64,000 nucleotides of DNA from Thiobacillus sp. GTDB lineage: Bacteria > Pseudomonadota > Gammaproteobacteria > Burkholderiales > Thiobacillaceae. The stretch spans positions 62,001 to 126,000 of the forward strand of contig NZ_JAUYRI010000013.1 in assembly GCF_030696885.1 (NCBI RefSeq), read 5' to 3'. Below the pieces are notes generated by a model that was given only the letters and a program-made list of their open reading frames with translations, was not told the origin of the DNA and searched no databases. Shown here piece by piece: positions 29,399-37,625 of this stretch (within the stretch, counting starts at the first letter, position 1; each line of letters starts with the position of its first letter). The position numbers were made by a program, and so were the translations under genes.

Positions 29399-30361
29399 GT
29401 GGCCAGAAATCTTCTGTTAAGCATTGTTTTAATTAATTTTTTGTCGGGGTGTTCGAGTCTGATGACGGCCGAGCGGCCGGATCATGTGCTGGCGGAAATC
29501 CATGAATTCGGCACCACCGCCCTCGCCTACACCACGGATGGGCAGCGTTTCATCAGCGGAGGCTTCCTGGGCGACATCCGGGTGTGGGATGCCGTCACCC
29601 GAACACCGCGCGCCGAAATGCAAGGCCACCGTCGCGCCGTGCGCGCCCTCCTGCCCCTGCCCTCCGGCGATTTTGTCAGCGGCAGCGACGATGGCCGGCT
29701 GATCCTGTGGCATAACGGCCGCATCCAGGCGCAGCATGATGGCGCCGCCGTGACGGCGCTGGCGCTGTTTCAGGGCCAGGTGGTCAGCGGCCATGCCGAC
29801 GGCCGCGTGCTGATCTGGTCTCAGAACACGCTGGACCCGCTGCGTGAACTTGCGCTGGACACCGGCGTGGTCGCGCTCAGCGCGCACGGCGCCTACCTGG
29901 CGGTCGGACTCGAGGACCGCATCCTGGTGCTGGATGCGATATTGACACCACGCCAAACCCTGGCCACTCCGCACGCGCCGCACGACCTGCAATTCAGCCC
30001 GGACGGCCGCATGCTGGCGGCCGGCAGCTGGTTTCGCCTGAGCGTGTGGGATGTGGTGAGCGGCAGCCGGCGTTCCATTCCGACCGAGCACAATGGCTTG
30101 CTGACCTCGCTTGCCTTCAGCCCGGACGGCCGCCATCTGGCCACGCTGGGCCGTCACACCGATTCCGCGATCCGCGTCCTCGACACCACCAATTTCAGCA
30201 TGGTGAAACGCTATCAGGCACACGCTTTGTGCGGCGCGGTCATTCGCTTCAGTCCCGATGGGCGTACGCTGGCCTCCGGCTCGGACGATGAAAGCGTGCG
30301 CCTGCACCGCCTCGACAAGGCGCCTTATTCCAGCAGCGGCGCGATGCCCTCCGCCCACTGA
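29399..30361 (+). CDS. WD40-repeat lipoprotein
   Basis: This 320-residue protein has a lipoprotein signal peptide with lipobox LSGC (C18). About six or seven WD40-type blades follow, seen in repeats such as GDIRVWDAVT, SGSDDGRLILWHNG, GHADGRVLIWS, LQFSPDGRMLAAGSW, LAFSPDGRHLATLG and IRFSPDGRTLASGSDD. It is probably a membrane-anchored beta-propeller that binds another protein; the partner is unknown. The start codon is GTG. It starts 68 bases from the divergent rppH. Its 3' end overlaps the convergent methyltransferase-like gene by 37 bases. Confidence 0.85.
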   Translation: MARNLLLSIVLINFLSGCSSLMTAERPDHVLAEIHEFGTTALAYTTDGQRFISGGFLGDIRVWDAVTRTPRAEMQGHRRAVRALLPLPSGDFVSGSDDGRLILWHNGRIQAQHDGAAVTALALFQGQVVSGHADGRVLIWSQNTLDPLRELALDTGVVALSAHGAYLAVGLEDRILVLDAILTPRQTLATPHAPHDLQFSPDGRMLAAGSWFRLSVWDVVSGSRRSIPTEHNGLLTSLAFSPDGRHLATLGRHTDSAIRVLDTTNFSMVKRYQAHALCGAVIRFSPDGRTLASGSDDESVRLHRLDKAPYSSSGAMPSAH

Positions 30362-31101
30362 AAGGTGTGCGCAAAGGCGCGCAGATCAAGCCCCCAGCGC
30401 TTCGATATATCTGCCAGCTGCGGCCGCGCGGCATCGAGCCGCGCGGGGCCGCCCGGCTCGGCAAACGCAAACACGATGACATTGGTCTTGTCCTGCACCG
30501 AGATCCAGCCGACCTCGCCGTCGAAGGCGCGCGTCAGCCGCGCAAAATACTCGGCAAAGTCGCTGTCGCGGCCCCACAGGTTCACCACCAGCACGCCGCC
30601 CGGCTTCAGCACGCGTCGGCAGGCGGTATAGAAAGTCTGCGTCGCAAGTTCGGCAACCTGATTGCCGGCATCGAAGCCATCGAGCAGGATGACGTCGGCG
30701 CTGCCGGGATGCTGCCGCACATACAGCGCGCCGTCGGCCTCGATCACGTCGAGGGTGGCGTCGTCCGGCGGCAGGTCGAAATGGGTGCGCGCGGCGGCAA
30801 TCACCCGCGGGTCGATTTCCACCGCGGTGATATGCGTCTGCGGGCGCTGCTTGCGGATGTATTTGGCGAGCGAGCCGCCGCCGAGGCCGATCATCAGCAC
30901 GTTCTGCGGCGCCGAATTGAAAAGCAGGAAGCCCATCATCGCGCGAGTGTAGGCCAGTTCCAGGTCCCACGGCCGCGACACCCGCATCCGGCTCTGGATC
31001 GCCTGGCTACCCAGGTGCAGCGTGCGCACCCCGCGTTCCTCGGTCACTTCCAGCCCGTCGTCGGCTGCCCGGCGTTTACCAAATTTCAGGCGCATTGCCA
31101 T
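30325..31101 (-). CDS. Spermidine synthase-like methyltransferase-fold protein
   Basis: This 258-residue protein has the Rossmann core of spermidine synthases: VLMIGLGGGSLAKYI (motif I near residues 68-82), ITAVEIDPRVIAAA, and DVILLDGFDAGN. It lacks the long N-terminal beta domain and several substrate-binding residues of true SpeE, so it may be a fused-type or orphan aminopropyltransferase homologue of unknown substrate. The ATG at 31101 follows the open frame inherited from the antisense of proS. It is divergent from proS and converges with the WD40 gene, with a 37-base overlap. Confidence 0.75.
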   Translation of the reverse strand: MAMRLKFGKRRAADDGLEVTEERGVRTLHLGSQAIQSRMRVSRPWDLELAYTRAMMGFLLFNSAPQNVLMIGLGGGSLAKYIRKQRPQTHITAVEIDPRVIAAARTHFDLPPDDATLDVIEADGALYVRQHPGSADVILLDGFDAGNQVAELATQTFYTACRRVLKPGGVLVVNLWGRDSDFAEYFARLTRAFDGEVGWISVQDKTNVIVFAFAEPGGPARLDAARPQLADISKRWGLDLRAFAHTFQWAEGIAPLLE

Positions 31102-31176
31102 TTCACTCCAAAATCGAGCGCGAAAGATTACCTGTCCGCACGCTAAAATGCGCGTTTTCGTCCCGATTATTCCACC

Positions 31177-32907
31177 ATGCGCGCCAGCCAGTTTTTCATT
31201 TCCACCACCAAGGAAGCCCCGTCCGAAGCCGAACTCGTCAGCCACCAGCTGATGCTGCGCGCCGGCCTGATCAAGCGCCTGGGCTCCGGACTCTACACCT
31301 GGATGCCGCTGGGCCTGCGGGTGCTGCGCCGGGTCGAGGCCGTGGTGCGCGAGGAAATGAACCGCGCCGGTGCGATCGAACTGCTGATGCCAGCGGTGCA
31401 GCCGGCTGAACTGTGGCAGGAAACCGGGCGCTGGGCGGTGTTCGGCCCGCAGATGCTGAAAATCAAGGACCGCCACCAGCGCGACTTCTGCTTCGGCCCG
31501 ACCCACGAGGAAGTCATCACCGACGTGGCGCGCCGAGAAATCAAGAGCTACCGCCAGCTGCCGCTGAACTTTTATCAGATCCAGATGAAATTCCGCGACG
31601 AGATCCGGCCGCGCTTCGGCGTCATGCGCGCGCGCGAATTCCTGATGAAGGACGCCTATTCCTTCCACGCCAGCCGTGACAGCCTGGCCGACACCTACCA
31701 GACCATGTACGACGCCTATGGGCGTATTTTCAGCCGGCTGGGGCTGACTTTCCGCCCGGTGGCGGCCGATACCGGCGCCATCGGCGGCTCCGCCTCGCAC
31801 GAATTCCACGTGCTGGCCGACTCCGGCGAGGACCTGATCGCCTACTGCCCGGATTCCGGCTACGCCGCCAACGTCGAGCTGGCCGAGGCGCTCGCCCCCG
31901 CGACGCCGCGCGCCGCGCCGCAGGAAACCCTGCGCGAGGTGGACACGCCGAAGCAGACCACCTGCGAGGATGTCGCCGCCCTGCTGGATATTCCACTCGA
32001 ACGCACCGTCAAGCTCATCGCCGTGATGGCCGGCGACGCGCTGGTCGTCCTGCTGCTGCGCGGCGACCACATGCTGAACGAAGTCAAGCTCGGCAAGCTC
32101 GACGGCCTGGCCGATTTCCGCCTGGCGAATGAAGCCGAAATCCGCGCCGCCTTCGACTGCCCGCCCGGCTTCCTCGGACCGGTCGGGATCGACCGCGCCA
32201 AAATCCGGGTGATCGCCGACCGCGCGGTCGCCGCGATGAGCGATTTCGTCTGCGGCGCCAACAAGCCCAAGCTGCATCTGGCCGGGGTGAATTTCGGCCG
32301 CGACCTGCAGGAACCGGATGTTGTGGCCGATATAAGGAATGTCAGCCCGGGCGATCCCAGCCCGGACGGCCACGGCACCCTGTTACTGTGCCGCGGCATC
32401 GAGGTCGGCCACGTGTTCCAGCTCGGCAACAAGTATTCCCAGGCGATGAACGCCACCTACCTGGACGAAGCGGGCAAGACGCAGGCGCTGGAAATGGGCT
32501 GCTACGGCATCGGCGTGTCGCGCATCGTGGCCTCGGCCATCGAGCAGAACCACGACGAACGCGGCATCATCTGGCCGGCGACGATGGCACCGTTCTTGCT
32601 TGTAATTGTGGCAATCGGATACGGCAAGAGCGAAATGGTTAAAACGGCCGCTGATACGTTGTATGCTGAACTTTCTGCCGCCGGGGTCGACGTCCTGCTG
32701 GACGACCGCGACGAACGCCCCGGCGTGATGTTCGCCGACGCCGAGCTGATCGGCATTCCGCACCGCGTGACGGTCGGCGAACGCGGCCTCAAGGACGGCG
32801 AGATCGAATACCAGCCGCGCCGGGCCCCAGCCGGACAAAGCGGCGACGCGCAAAAGATCGCGCTGGCCGGCGCAACGCAATTTTTGAAAGGTTTGCTGGA
32901 AAACTGA
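31177..32907 (+). CDS. proS: Prolyl-tRNA synthetase
   Basis: ProS charges tRNA-Pro. The 576-residue class II enzyme begins [19 protein letters not shown]. Motif 2-type residues lie in [11 protein letters not shown] and the YbaK-like editing domain (about residues 225-385), which clears mischarged alanine, is inserted in the core. The anticodon-binding domain closes the protein. Length is normal for the long bacterial form with editing domain. A transglycosylase gene follows one base later, as in many betaproteobacteria. Confidence 0.97.
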   Translation: MRASQFFISTTKEAPSEAELVSHQLMLRAGLIKRLGSGLYTWMPLGLRVLRRVEAVVREEMNRAGAIELLMPAVQPAELWQETGRWAVFGPQMLKIKDRHQRDFCFGPTHEEVITDVARREIKSYRQLPLNFYQIQMKFRDEIRPRFGVMRAREFLMKDAYSFHASRDSLADTYQTMYDAYGRIFSRLGLTFRPVAADTGAIGGSASHEFHVLADSGEDLIAYCPDSGYAANVELAEALAPATPRAAPQETLREVDTPKQTTCEDVAALLDIPLERTVKLIAVMAGDALVVLLLRGDHMLNEVKLGKLDGLADFRLANEAEIRAAFDCPPGFLGPVGIDRAKIRVIADRAVAAMSDFVCGANKPKLHLAGVNFGRDLQEPDVVADIRNVSPGDPSPDGHGTLLLCRGIEVGHVFQLGNKYSQAMNATYLDEAGKTQALEMGCYGIGVSRIVASAIEQNHDERGIIWPATMAPFLLVIVAIGYGKSEMVKTAADTLYAELSAAGVDVLLDDRDERPGVMFADAELIGIPHRVTVGERGLKDGEIEYQPRRAPAGQSGDAQKIALAGATQFLKGLLEN

Positions 32908-32908
32908 C

Positions 32909-33544
32909 ATGAACACACGCACGCACATCGGTCTTTTGCTCGCCGCCCTGCTGCTGGCCCTGCCTGTTCAGGCGGGTAACCAGCGCGAGGAAGCAATGTC
33001 GGCCAACGTGCGTGCCTCGCTGCAGCGGGCGCTGGCCGACAACGCGGTCACCCGCACTGCGTTCCGCAATGTCGCCGATGAAGCGGCCTGGCTGAAGGAC
33101 ATGTCGCGCCGGCTCGCCAAGCGCATGCCCGATGAAGCCGAGCGGCTGGAATTTCTGACCACCCTGCACTGGGAAGCCGCGCGCGCCGGGGTCGATCCGC
33201 AACTGATGCTGGGCCTGATCCAGGTCGAAAGCGGCTTCCGCAAATATGCGGTGTCGCCGGTGGGCGCACGCGGCTACACGCAGGTGATGCCGTTCTGGGT
33301 CAAGACCATCGGCAGTCCCGACCACAACCTATTCCAGCTGCGCACCAATCTGCGCTATGGCGCGCTGATCCTGCGCCACTATATCGACATCGAGCGCGGC
33401 GACCTCTACCGCGCACTGGGCCGCTACAACGGCAGCCTGGGCCGCCCGGAATACCCCAACCTGGTGGTCGGCGCCTGGAAGCGCCACTGGGACTACACCC
33501 CCAGCACCAAATCGGCCGACGCCACCGCCGCACCCCGCAGCTGA
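32909..33544 (+). CDS. Lytic transglycosylase (SLT family)
   Basis: This 211-residue periplasmic enzyme should cut peptidoglycan glycan strands to leave 1,6-anhydromuramic ends. Residues 1-22 form a signal peptide. The catalytic Glu is E107 in LGLIQVESGFRKYAVSP, followed by the GARGYTQVMPFW motif and a late RYNGS segment, the pattern of SLT family 1 enzymes. It starts one base after the proS stop. No LysM or other wall-binding domain is present. Confidence 0.9.
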   Translation: MNTRTHIGLLLAALLLALPVQAGNQREEAMSANVRASLQRALADNAVTRTAFRNVADEAAWLKDMSRRLAKRMPDEAERLEFLTTLHWEAARAGVDPQLMLGLIQVESGFRKYAVSPVGARGYTQVMPFWVKTIGSPDHNLFQLRTNLRYGALILRHYIDIERGDLYRALGRYNGSLGRPEYPNLVVGAWKRHWDYTPSTKSADATAAPRS

Positions 33545-33548
33545 CTCG

Positions 33549-33571
33549 CCGGCCGGGCGCGCGCCCGCCGG
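33549..33571 (+). terminator. GC-rich hairpin after the transglycosylase gene
   Basis: A perfect palindrome cgggcgcgcgcccg (33554-33567) is flanked by ccgg on each side with one bulged base. It follows the transglycosylase stop by 5 bases and could end the proS transcript; no T run follows at once, so the call is moderate. Confidence 0.5.
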
Positions 33572-33653
33572 AACCTACTTGCCTTTCTCGCCCAGTCGCC
33601 CATCTTTAAAGAAGGCGCGGCATTCTGCCATGCGCATTTTTAGGAAGCCCCCC

Positions 33654-34061
33654 ATGAAAACGCCTGTTCTCACGCTGCTTGCCCTGGTTGCCCTGGCAGG
33701 GGTGGCCGGCTGCGAAACCCAACCCCGGTATGGCGAAGTGCGCGTATACGATCGCGATCTCGACGTGCGCGTGGTGTTCTCGGACCACGACCGCCGGATC
33801 CTGCGCGACTATTACCGGGTCGACTACCGCGCGCTGCCGCCCGGTCTCGCCAAAAAAGGCAAGGTGCCGCCCGGCCATGCGCTGCGGGCACGCCAGCCGC
33901 TGCCGCCCGATGCCTACTGGCACTATCTTCCCCAGAACGTGGAACGGCAGTTGAGTCGTATGCCGGATGGCTACGTGCGCGTGATCGTCGGTTCCAGCAT
34001 CGCGATCATGAATGTGCGGACCCGTGTCATTTTCGATGTGATCGAGAACGTCCACGACTGA
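33654..34061 (+). CDS. CigR/RcnB-like lipoprotein
   Basis: This 135-residue protein has a signal peptide with lipobox VAGC (residues 17-20), then an acidic-basic stretch, then LPPGLAKKGKVPPGHALRA and LPPDAYWHYLP. The LPPGLAKK pattern is typical of the CigR / RcnB-like family of small exported proteins. It ends YVRVIVGSSIAIMN and VIFDVIENV. Family members are linked to metal homeostasis or virulence regulation, but the role here is unknown. The open frame begins earlier, yet the ATG at 33654 gives the signal peptide. Confidence 0.7.
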   Translation: MKTPVLTLLALVALAGVAGCETQPRYGEVRVYDRDLDVRVVFSDHDRRILRDYYRVDYRALPPGLAKKGKVPPGHALRARQPLPPDAYWHYLPQNVERQLSRMPDGYVRVIVGSSIAIMNVRTRVIFDVIENVHD

Positions 34062-34182
34062 ACGCCATAGTTTTTTGTCGAGAACTCATCCGTGCGTCGT
34101 CCGTTCAACAGGTTTGCGGCACTGATGCGCTGAGCGTGTGTCGATAAACCGCGTCTATTGGTCGGTCTGCCCCTTGTCCCGG

Positions 34183-34199
34183 TTGGCACGAACCCTGCA
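34183..34199 (+). promoter_or_regulatory. Sigma-54 (RpoN) promoter
   Basis: TTGGCACG (34183-34190) and CTGCA (34195-34199) match the -24/-12 sigma-54 consensus TGGCACG-N4-TTGCA, with exactly 10 bases between the GG and GC pairs. It points at the orphan gene beginning at 34252, with a start site predicted near 34210. An enhancer site could not be identified in the preceding 120 bases. Confidence 0.75.
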
Positions 34200-34251
34200 G
34201 AAGTAAAAGCGGGGTACCTACGTGCCACCCAACGATACTTAGGAGGCGACC

Positions 34252-34755
34252 ATGGAAATGACCATGCATTTGTCCCGGACGGCCAAGGGACAGGAGGAAA
34301 TCTTCAACCACGGCCATACCCTGCGACCCAAGCAGCGGCAGATTCTGTTCAGTCTCGGCAACGGCATTTCGTTCGCCGAACTGCGCAGCAAGCTGCCCAA
34401 CTGCGCTGAACTGGAAAGCATGGTGAACGACCTGTTGCAAAGCGGTTTCATCCAGGCCCTGCGCGATATGGCGTCAGGCACCGGAAAACCGGCTGTCGCG
34501 CCGGCCGCATCCGCTGCACCAGGCTTTGCAGCGCCGATGAACAGCGCGCTGGCAGACTGCCGCAGCTATGTGCTGGACTTCATGTCGGCACTGGTGGGCA
34601 CCAAGTCACCCGCTTACCGGCAGATGAGCGAAGTGCAAGACATCGACGGATTCAATGCCGTGCTGCCGACGTGCCGCAGGGTGGTGGCCGCGGTGGCGTC
34701 ACCCCACCAGGCGGCTGAAATGGAAGCGGAAGTCGCCCGGCGCCTCGGGCGATGA
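34252..34755 (+). CDS. Hypothetical protein with N-terminal winged-helix-like domain
   Basis: This 167-residue cytoplasmic protein is not one I can name. The N-terminal part (about residues 10-70, with LRPKQRQILFSLGNGISFAELRS, then LESMVNDLLQSGFIQAL) looks like a helix-turn-helix or winged-helix fold. An alanine- and proline-rich linker follows (about 78-98), then a helical C-terminal domain with CRSYVLDFMSALVGTKSP. A strong AGGAGG site precedes the ATG. The sigma-54 promoter at 34183-34199 suggests induction by an RpoN activator. It may be a regulator or adaptor; no function is assigned. Confidence 0.6.
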   Translation: MEMTMHLSRTAKGQEEIFNHGHTLRPKQRQILFSLGNGISFAELRSKLPNCAELESMVNDLLQSGFIQALRDMASGTGKPAVAPAASAAPGFAAPMNSALADCRSYVLDFMSALVGTKSPAYRQMSEVQDIDGFNAVLPTCRRVVAAVASPHQAAEMEAEVARRLGR

Positions 34756-34765
34756 ACCACGCGTG

Positions 34766-34793
34766 ACGGCACGCCGCCGTGGCGGCGTGCCGT
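34766..34793. terminator. Hairpin between convergent genes
   Basis: A perfect 11-base stem (acggcacgccg with cggcgtgccgt, 6-base loop) fills the gap between the orphan gene (+) and the HlyD-type adaptor gene (-). It can serve both transcripts, although there is no flanking T run. Confidence 0.6.
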
Positions 34794-35315
34794 TCAGGGC
34801 GTGCCGTTGCTCAGGATCACCAGCGTTCTGGGCTGGCATTCCGCGGTCACCACCGTACCGGGCCCGCCCGGCACCGCGCTAACCACGCCGGCAAACGGCG
34901 CTTTCAGCTCGGCATCATTGAGATTCTTTTGCGCAATCGTGCGCCGCGCCATCGCGGACGCCAGCGCGGCTTTCGCCCGCGTGTGGCGCAGCGTGGCGGC
35001 TTCGAGCTCGCTGGTCGACGACACAGTGCGGTTGAACAACTCCTCCGCCCGCTCGAATTCGCGCTTGGCATCTTCCTCATCGGCATCCGCGCGCGCATGC
35101 TCCGCGTTCGCCTCGTCGAGCAGGGCCTGCAGCACGGTCCTGTCGAGGCGCAGCAGCACCGCCCCTTTCTTCACGCGTTGCCCGGGCTTCACCAGCACCT
35201 GTTCGACCACGCCGGATACCCGGGTGGTGAGTTCGACCCGTTCCGCCGCCTGGAGCGGACCAACCGCCCCCACGCAAACTCCGGCCAGTGCGATCGCCAC
35301 GATGCCTTGCTTCAT
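34794..35315 (-). CDS. Periplasmic adaptor subunit, HlyD/RND membrane-fusion type
   Basis: This short 173-residue adaptor has a signal peptide (to about residue 23, ending in QAA), a lipoyl half-motif (VSGVVEQVLVKPGQRVKKGAVLLRLD), an alpha-helical hairpin (about 62-130) and the second lipoyl half with APFAGVVS. Adaptors bridge an inner-membrane pump and TolC. It is much shorter than usual (about 350-400) and lacks the C-terminal beta-barrel and membrane-proximal domains. Its ATG overlaps the TolC gene stop by 4 bases. No pump gene is in the window, which leaves its partner open. Confidence 0.82.
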   Translation of the reverse strand: MKQGIVAIALAGVCVGAVGPLQAAERVELTTRVSGVVEQVLVKPGQRVKKGAVLLRLDRTVLQALLDEANAEHARADADEEDAKREFERAEELFNRTVSSTSELEAATLRHTRAKAALASAMARRTIAQKNLNDAELKAPFAGVVSAVPGGPGTVVTAECQPRTLVILSNGTP

Positions 35316-36595
35316 TGCTGTGCTCCCTGCTGTGCTTCCTTAACAAAGGGCGGCAGGCTGCCGCCGGACAATGCTTCCAGCCGGGCCAGCGCCAGCGCCA
35401 GCCGGTATTCCATCTGCGTGCGCCGCAACTGCGCCGCCTGGGTTTCCGCCATGCTGCTGCCCAGCGTGGTTTTCAGTTCGAGCTCGTACTCGGCGCGTGC
35501 GCGTTCCAGCGCCCAGTCGCGATATTCCACCTGCTTGTCGGCCGCCGTGATGCCGCTGTCACGCAACCACTGAATCTCCTGCAGGGTGTCGAGCAGGGTG
35601 TCGGCCAGATCGAGCCTGAGTTTTTCCAGTTCGGCGGCGCGACGGTCCTTCTGCGCGAGCTCGCGCGCCACCCGCGCATCCACGCGCGCGCCCTGATAGA
35701 GGGGGATATTGAAGACCAGCCCGGCGCTCAGTTCATCGCGGGTGGTCGATTCGCGGCTGTAGCCGCCGCCGATCACTTCGGCATCCAGCACCGGATTGCG
35801 CTCGGCGCGTATCGACGCGAGCCGCGCATCCGCCGCCGCCAGCTGCGCCTGCAGGATCTGTACACGCGGATTGTGCTGCATCACCCACGGCAGCAAGGTA
35901 TCGTAGTCGGGCACCGGCCGCGCGTTGCCCGGCAGCGCCGGCACCGCAAGTTCGGTCGGCAGCGTGTCGGGGCGATGGATGGCGTGCGCAAGCTTCTGGC
36001 GGGCGCTGCGCATGCGCTGCTGGCTGGCATTGCGGCGTTCGCGCCAGTCCTGGAAGAAGGCCTCCAGCCGCAGCAGCTCGGGGCGGCTTCCGACCCCCAG
36101 CTCAAAGCGCTCGCGCGCCTTGTCCCAGTCGAGAAAGGCCACCGTCATGAACTCGTTTTCGGCGACGTATTGCTGGTCGGCGAGCAGCACATCGAAGTAA
36201 CGCGCCATGATGTCGATGCGACGCAGGCTTTCGACATTGAGCAATGCCGCCTGGCGTGCAGCGATTTCCTGGTCGGCGGCGACAACGGCCTGGCCGGTTC
36301 GGCCGAAATCCAGCAAGGGCTTGCGGGCGACGATACGGCCGACGTTGTCGGGTTTCCAGTCGCCGTCCGGGCGCCGTCCGGTGCGCACGGCGCCATCCAG
36401 AAACAGGCTGAAATCCTGCCGGCTGGACGCAAGTTCGCGGTCGGCGCGCGACAGCGCCAGATCGCTTTCGGCCAGGCGCCGGTCAGGGTGGGCGGCTGAC
36501 ACCGTCGCCAGCGCTTCGTCCAGCGTCAGACGCGCCGCGCCCGCCGGGGCGGACAGGGCGCACGCCAGCACCACGCTCCAGGCGACGCGCCTCAT
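35312..36595 (-). CDS. TolC-family outer membrane efflux protein
   Basis: This 427-residue protein has a signal peptide (about 1-20, ending APAGA), then two homologous helix-rich halves of the TolC/OEP fold. Each half has long amphipathic helices such as LTLDEALATVSAAHP and NPRVQILQAQLAAADARLASIRAERNP (segments near 22-40 and 247-275). TolC proteins form the outer membrane channel of export or efflux systems. It overlaps the thioredoxin-like gene before it and the adaptor gene after it by 4 bases each (ATGA), a strongly coupled operon. Confidence 0.85.
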   Translation of the reverse strand: MRRVAWSVVLACALSAPAGAARLTLDEALATVSAAHPDRRLAESDLALSRADRELASSRQDFSLFLDGAVRTGRRPDGDWKPDNVGRIVARKPLLDFGRTGQAVVAADQEIAARQAALLNVESLRRIDIMARYFDVLLADQQYVAENEFMTVAFLDWDKARERFELGVGSRPELLRLEAFFQDWRERRNASQQRMRSARQKLAHAIHRPDTLPTELAVPALPGNARPVPDYDTLLPWVMQHNPRVQILQAQLAAADARLASIRAERNPVLDAEVIGGGYSRESTTRDELSAGLVFNIPLYQGARVDARVARELAQKDRRAAELEKLRLDLADTLLDTLQEIQWLRDSGITAADKQVEYRDWALERARAEYELELKTTLGSSMAETQAAQLRRTQMEYRLALALARLEALSGGSLPPFVKEAQQGAQQ

Positions 36596-37098
36596 TTACC
36601 TTGCTTGTATTTGATGAAGGGCTGGGTGGCATAGGCGCCTTCGCTGACATAGCGGCCCAGCAACAGGAACTCGGCCTTGTCCTTGACCGGCCCGGTATGA
36701 CGCGCCAACACCTTGCCGTCGAGATCGAAGAACATCATTACCGGCGTGGCGCGCACGCGGTGGCCAAAGGCGAATGCCTTTTCGGTGGTGACCTTGCCCT
36801 GAAAATCGGTGAGTTCGGTATCGCCGTTGACGTCGATCGGGTAGAGCAGGAATTTCGCGCGGAAATCGTCCTGCACCTCGGCCTGGTTGAGGATGGTGGT
36901 TTTCATGCGCTCGCAGAACGGACATTCGTCCATTTCGAAGAACAGGAAAATGCCTTTCTTCCCTTGTTTCTTCGCTTCCTGCAAATCGGCCTGCAGGTCG
37001 CCGAACTTGGGCTGGAAGAAATGGGTCATCGGGTCGCGCGTTTCCGCCCAGGCGGGCACGGACAGCAGCAGGAACAGTGCAATCAAGAACGAGCGCAT
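36592..37098 (-). CDS. Exported thioredoxin-like protein (SoxW-like)
   Basis: This 168-residue protein has a signal peptide (about 1-18, ending AWA) and a thioredoxin fold with the motif CPFC (C59-C62 in MDECPFCERM) and a cis-proline segment TPVMMFFDLDG. It resembles SoxW and other periplasmic thiol-disulfide proteins that use methionine and acidic residues next to the active site. It probably reduces disulfides outside the cytoplasm. It lies between a TlpA-type gene and the TolC gene in a four-gene operon. Confidence 0.85.
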   Translation of the reverse strand: MRSFLIALFLLLSVPAWAETRDPMTHFFQPKFGDLQADLQEAKKQGKKGIFLFFEMDECPFCERMKTTILNQAEVQDDFRAKFLLYPIDVNGDTELTDFQGKVTTEKAFAFGHRVRATPVMMFFDLDGKVLARHTGPVKDKAEFLLLGRYVSEGAYATQPFIKYKQGK

Positions 37099-37119
37099 GG
37101 GTTCTCCTCGGTAAGCAGA

Positions 37120-37611
37120 TTATTTCTTCGGGCGGGGGGCCTTGGCGATATAGCTTTCCACCGCAGCCCGCGTGATCGCCCCCACCTGCTGGGCAACCAT
37201 TTTACCCTCCGGGTTATACAAATAGGTGGTCGGCAGGCCCTGCATCGGGCCGATCTGGCTCACCACCTTGGCATTGCCCAACACGATCGGGTAATTAACG
37301 AGCAGCCCTTCGGCAAAATCGATCACCTGCTTGGGATCGCGATAATCCAACGCCACGCCGATGACCACGAGATTGTTTTTCTTGTCCTCGTGCAGGGCGA
37401 TCAGGTCGGGAATTTCCTCCAGGCAAGGCGGGCACCAGGTTGCCCAGTAGTTCACCAGCACCCACTTGCCCTTGTAGCCGGACAGCGTGTGGACCTTGCC
37501 CTTGGTATCGGTCACCCTGAAATCGGCCGCCTGCGCCCACGTCACCGTCAAGGCCAACAGCAGCCCGGCCAGCCACATCGGATAAACTTGCCTACCTTGT
37601 TCTATCTGCAT
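37120..37611 (-). CDS. TlpA-family thiol:disulfide interchange protein
   Basis: This 163-residue protein has a hydrophobic N-terminal segment (about residues 12-28) and the redox motif WCPPC (C60-C63 in YWATWCPPCLEEIP), with GLPTTYLYNPEGK supplying the cis-proline. TlpA proteins are membrane-tethered or exported reductants used in cytochrome c or copper-site maturation. It may start at 37611, with GGAA eight bases before, or at the ATG at 37578 (MWLAGLLLAL). The first start leaves 14 bases to the divergent aspartase start. It opens the operon with the thioredoxin-like, TolC and adaptor genes. Confidence 0.85.
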   Translation of the reverse strand: MQIEQGRQVYPMWLAGLLLALTVTWAQAADFRVTDTKGKVHTLSGYKGKWVLVNYWATWCPPCLEEIPDLIALHEDKKNNLVVIGVALDYRDPKQVIDFAEGLLVNYPIVLGNAKVVSQIGPMQGLPTTYLYNPEGKMVAQQVGAITRAAVESYIAKAPRPKK

Positions 37612-37625
37612 TGGTTTTTTCCATT

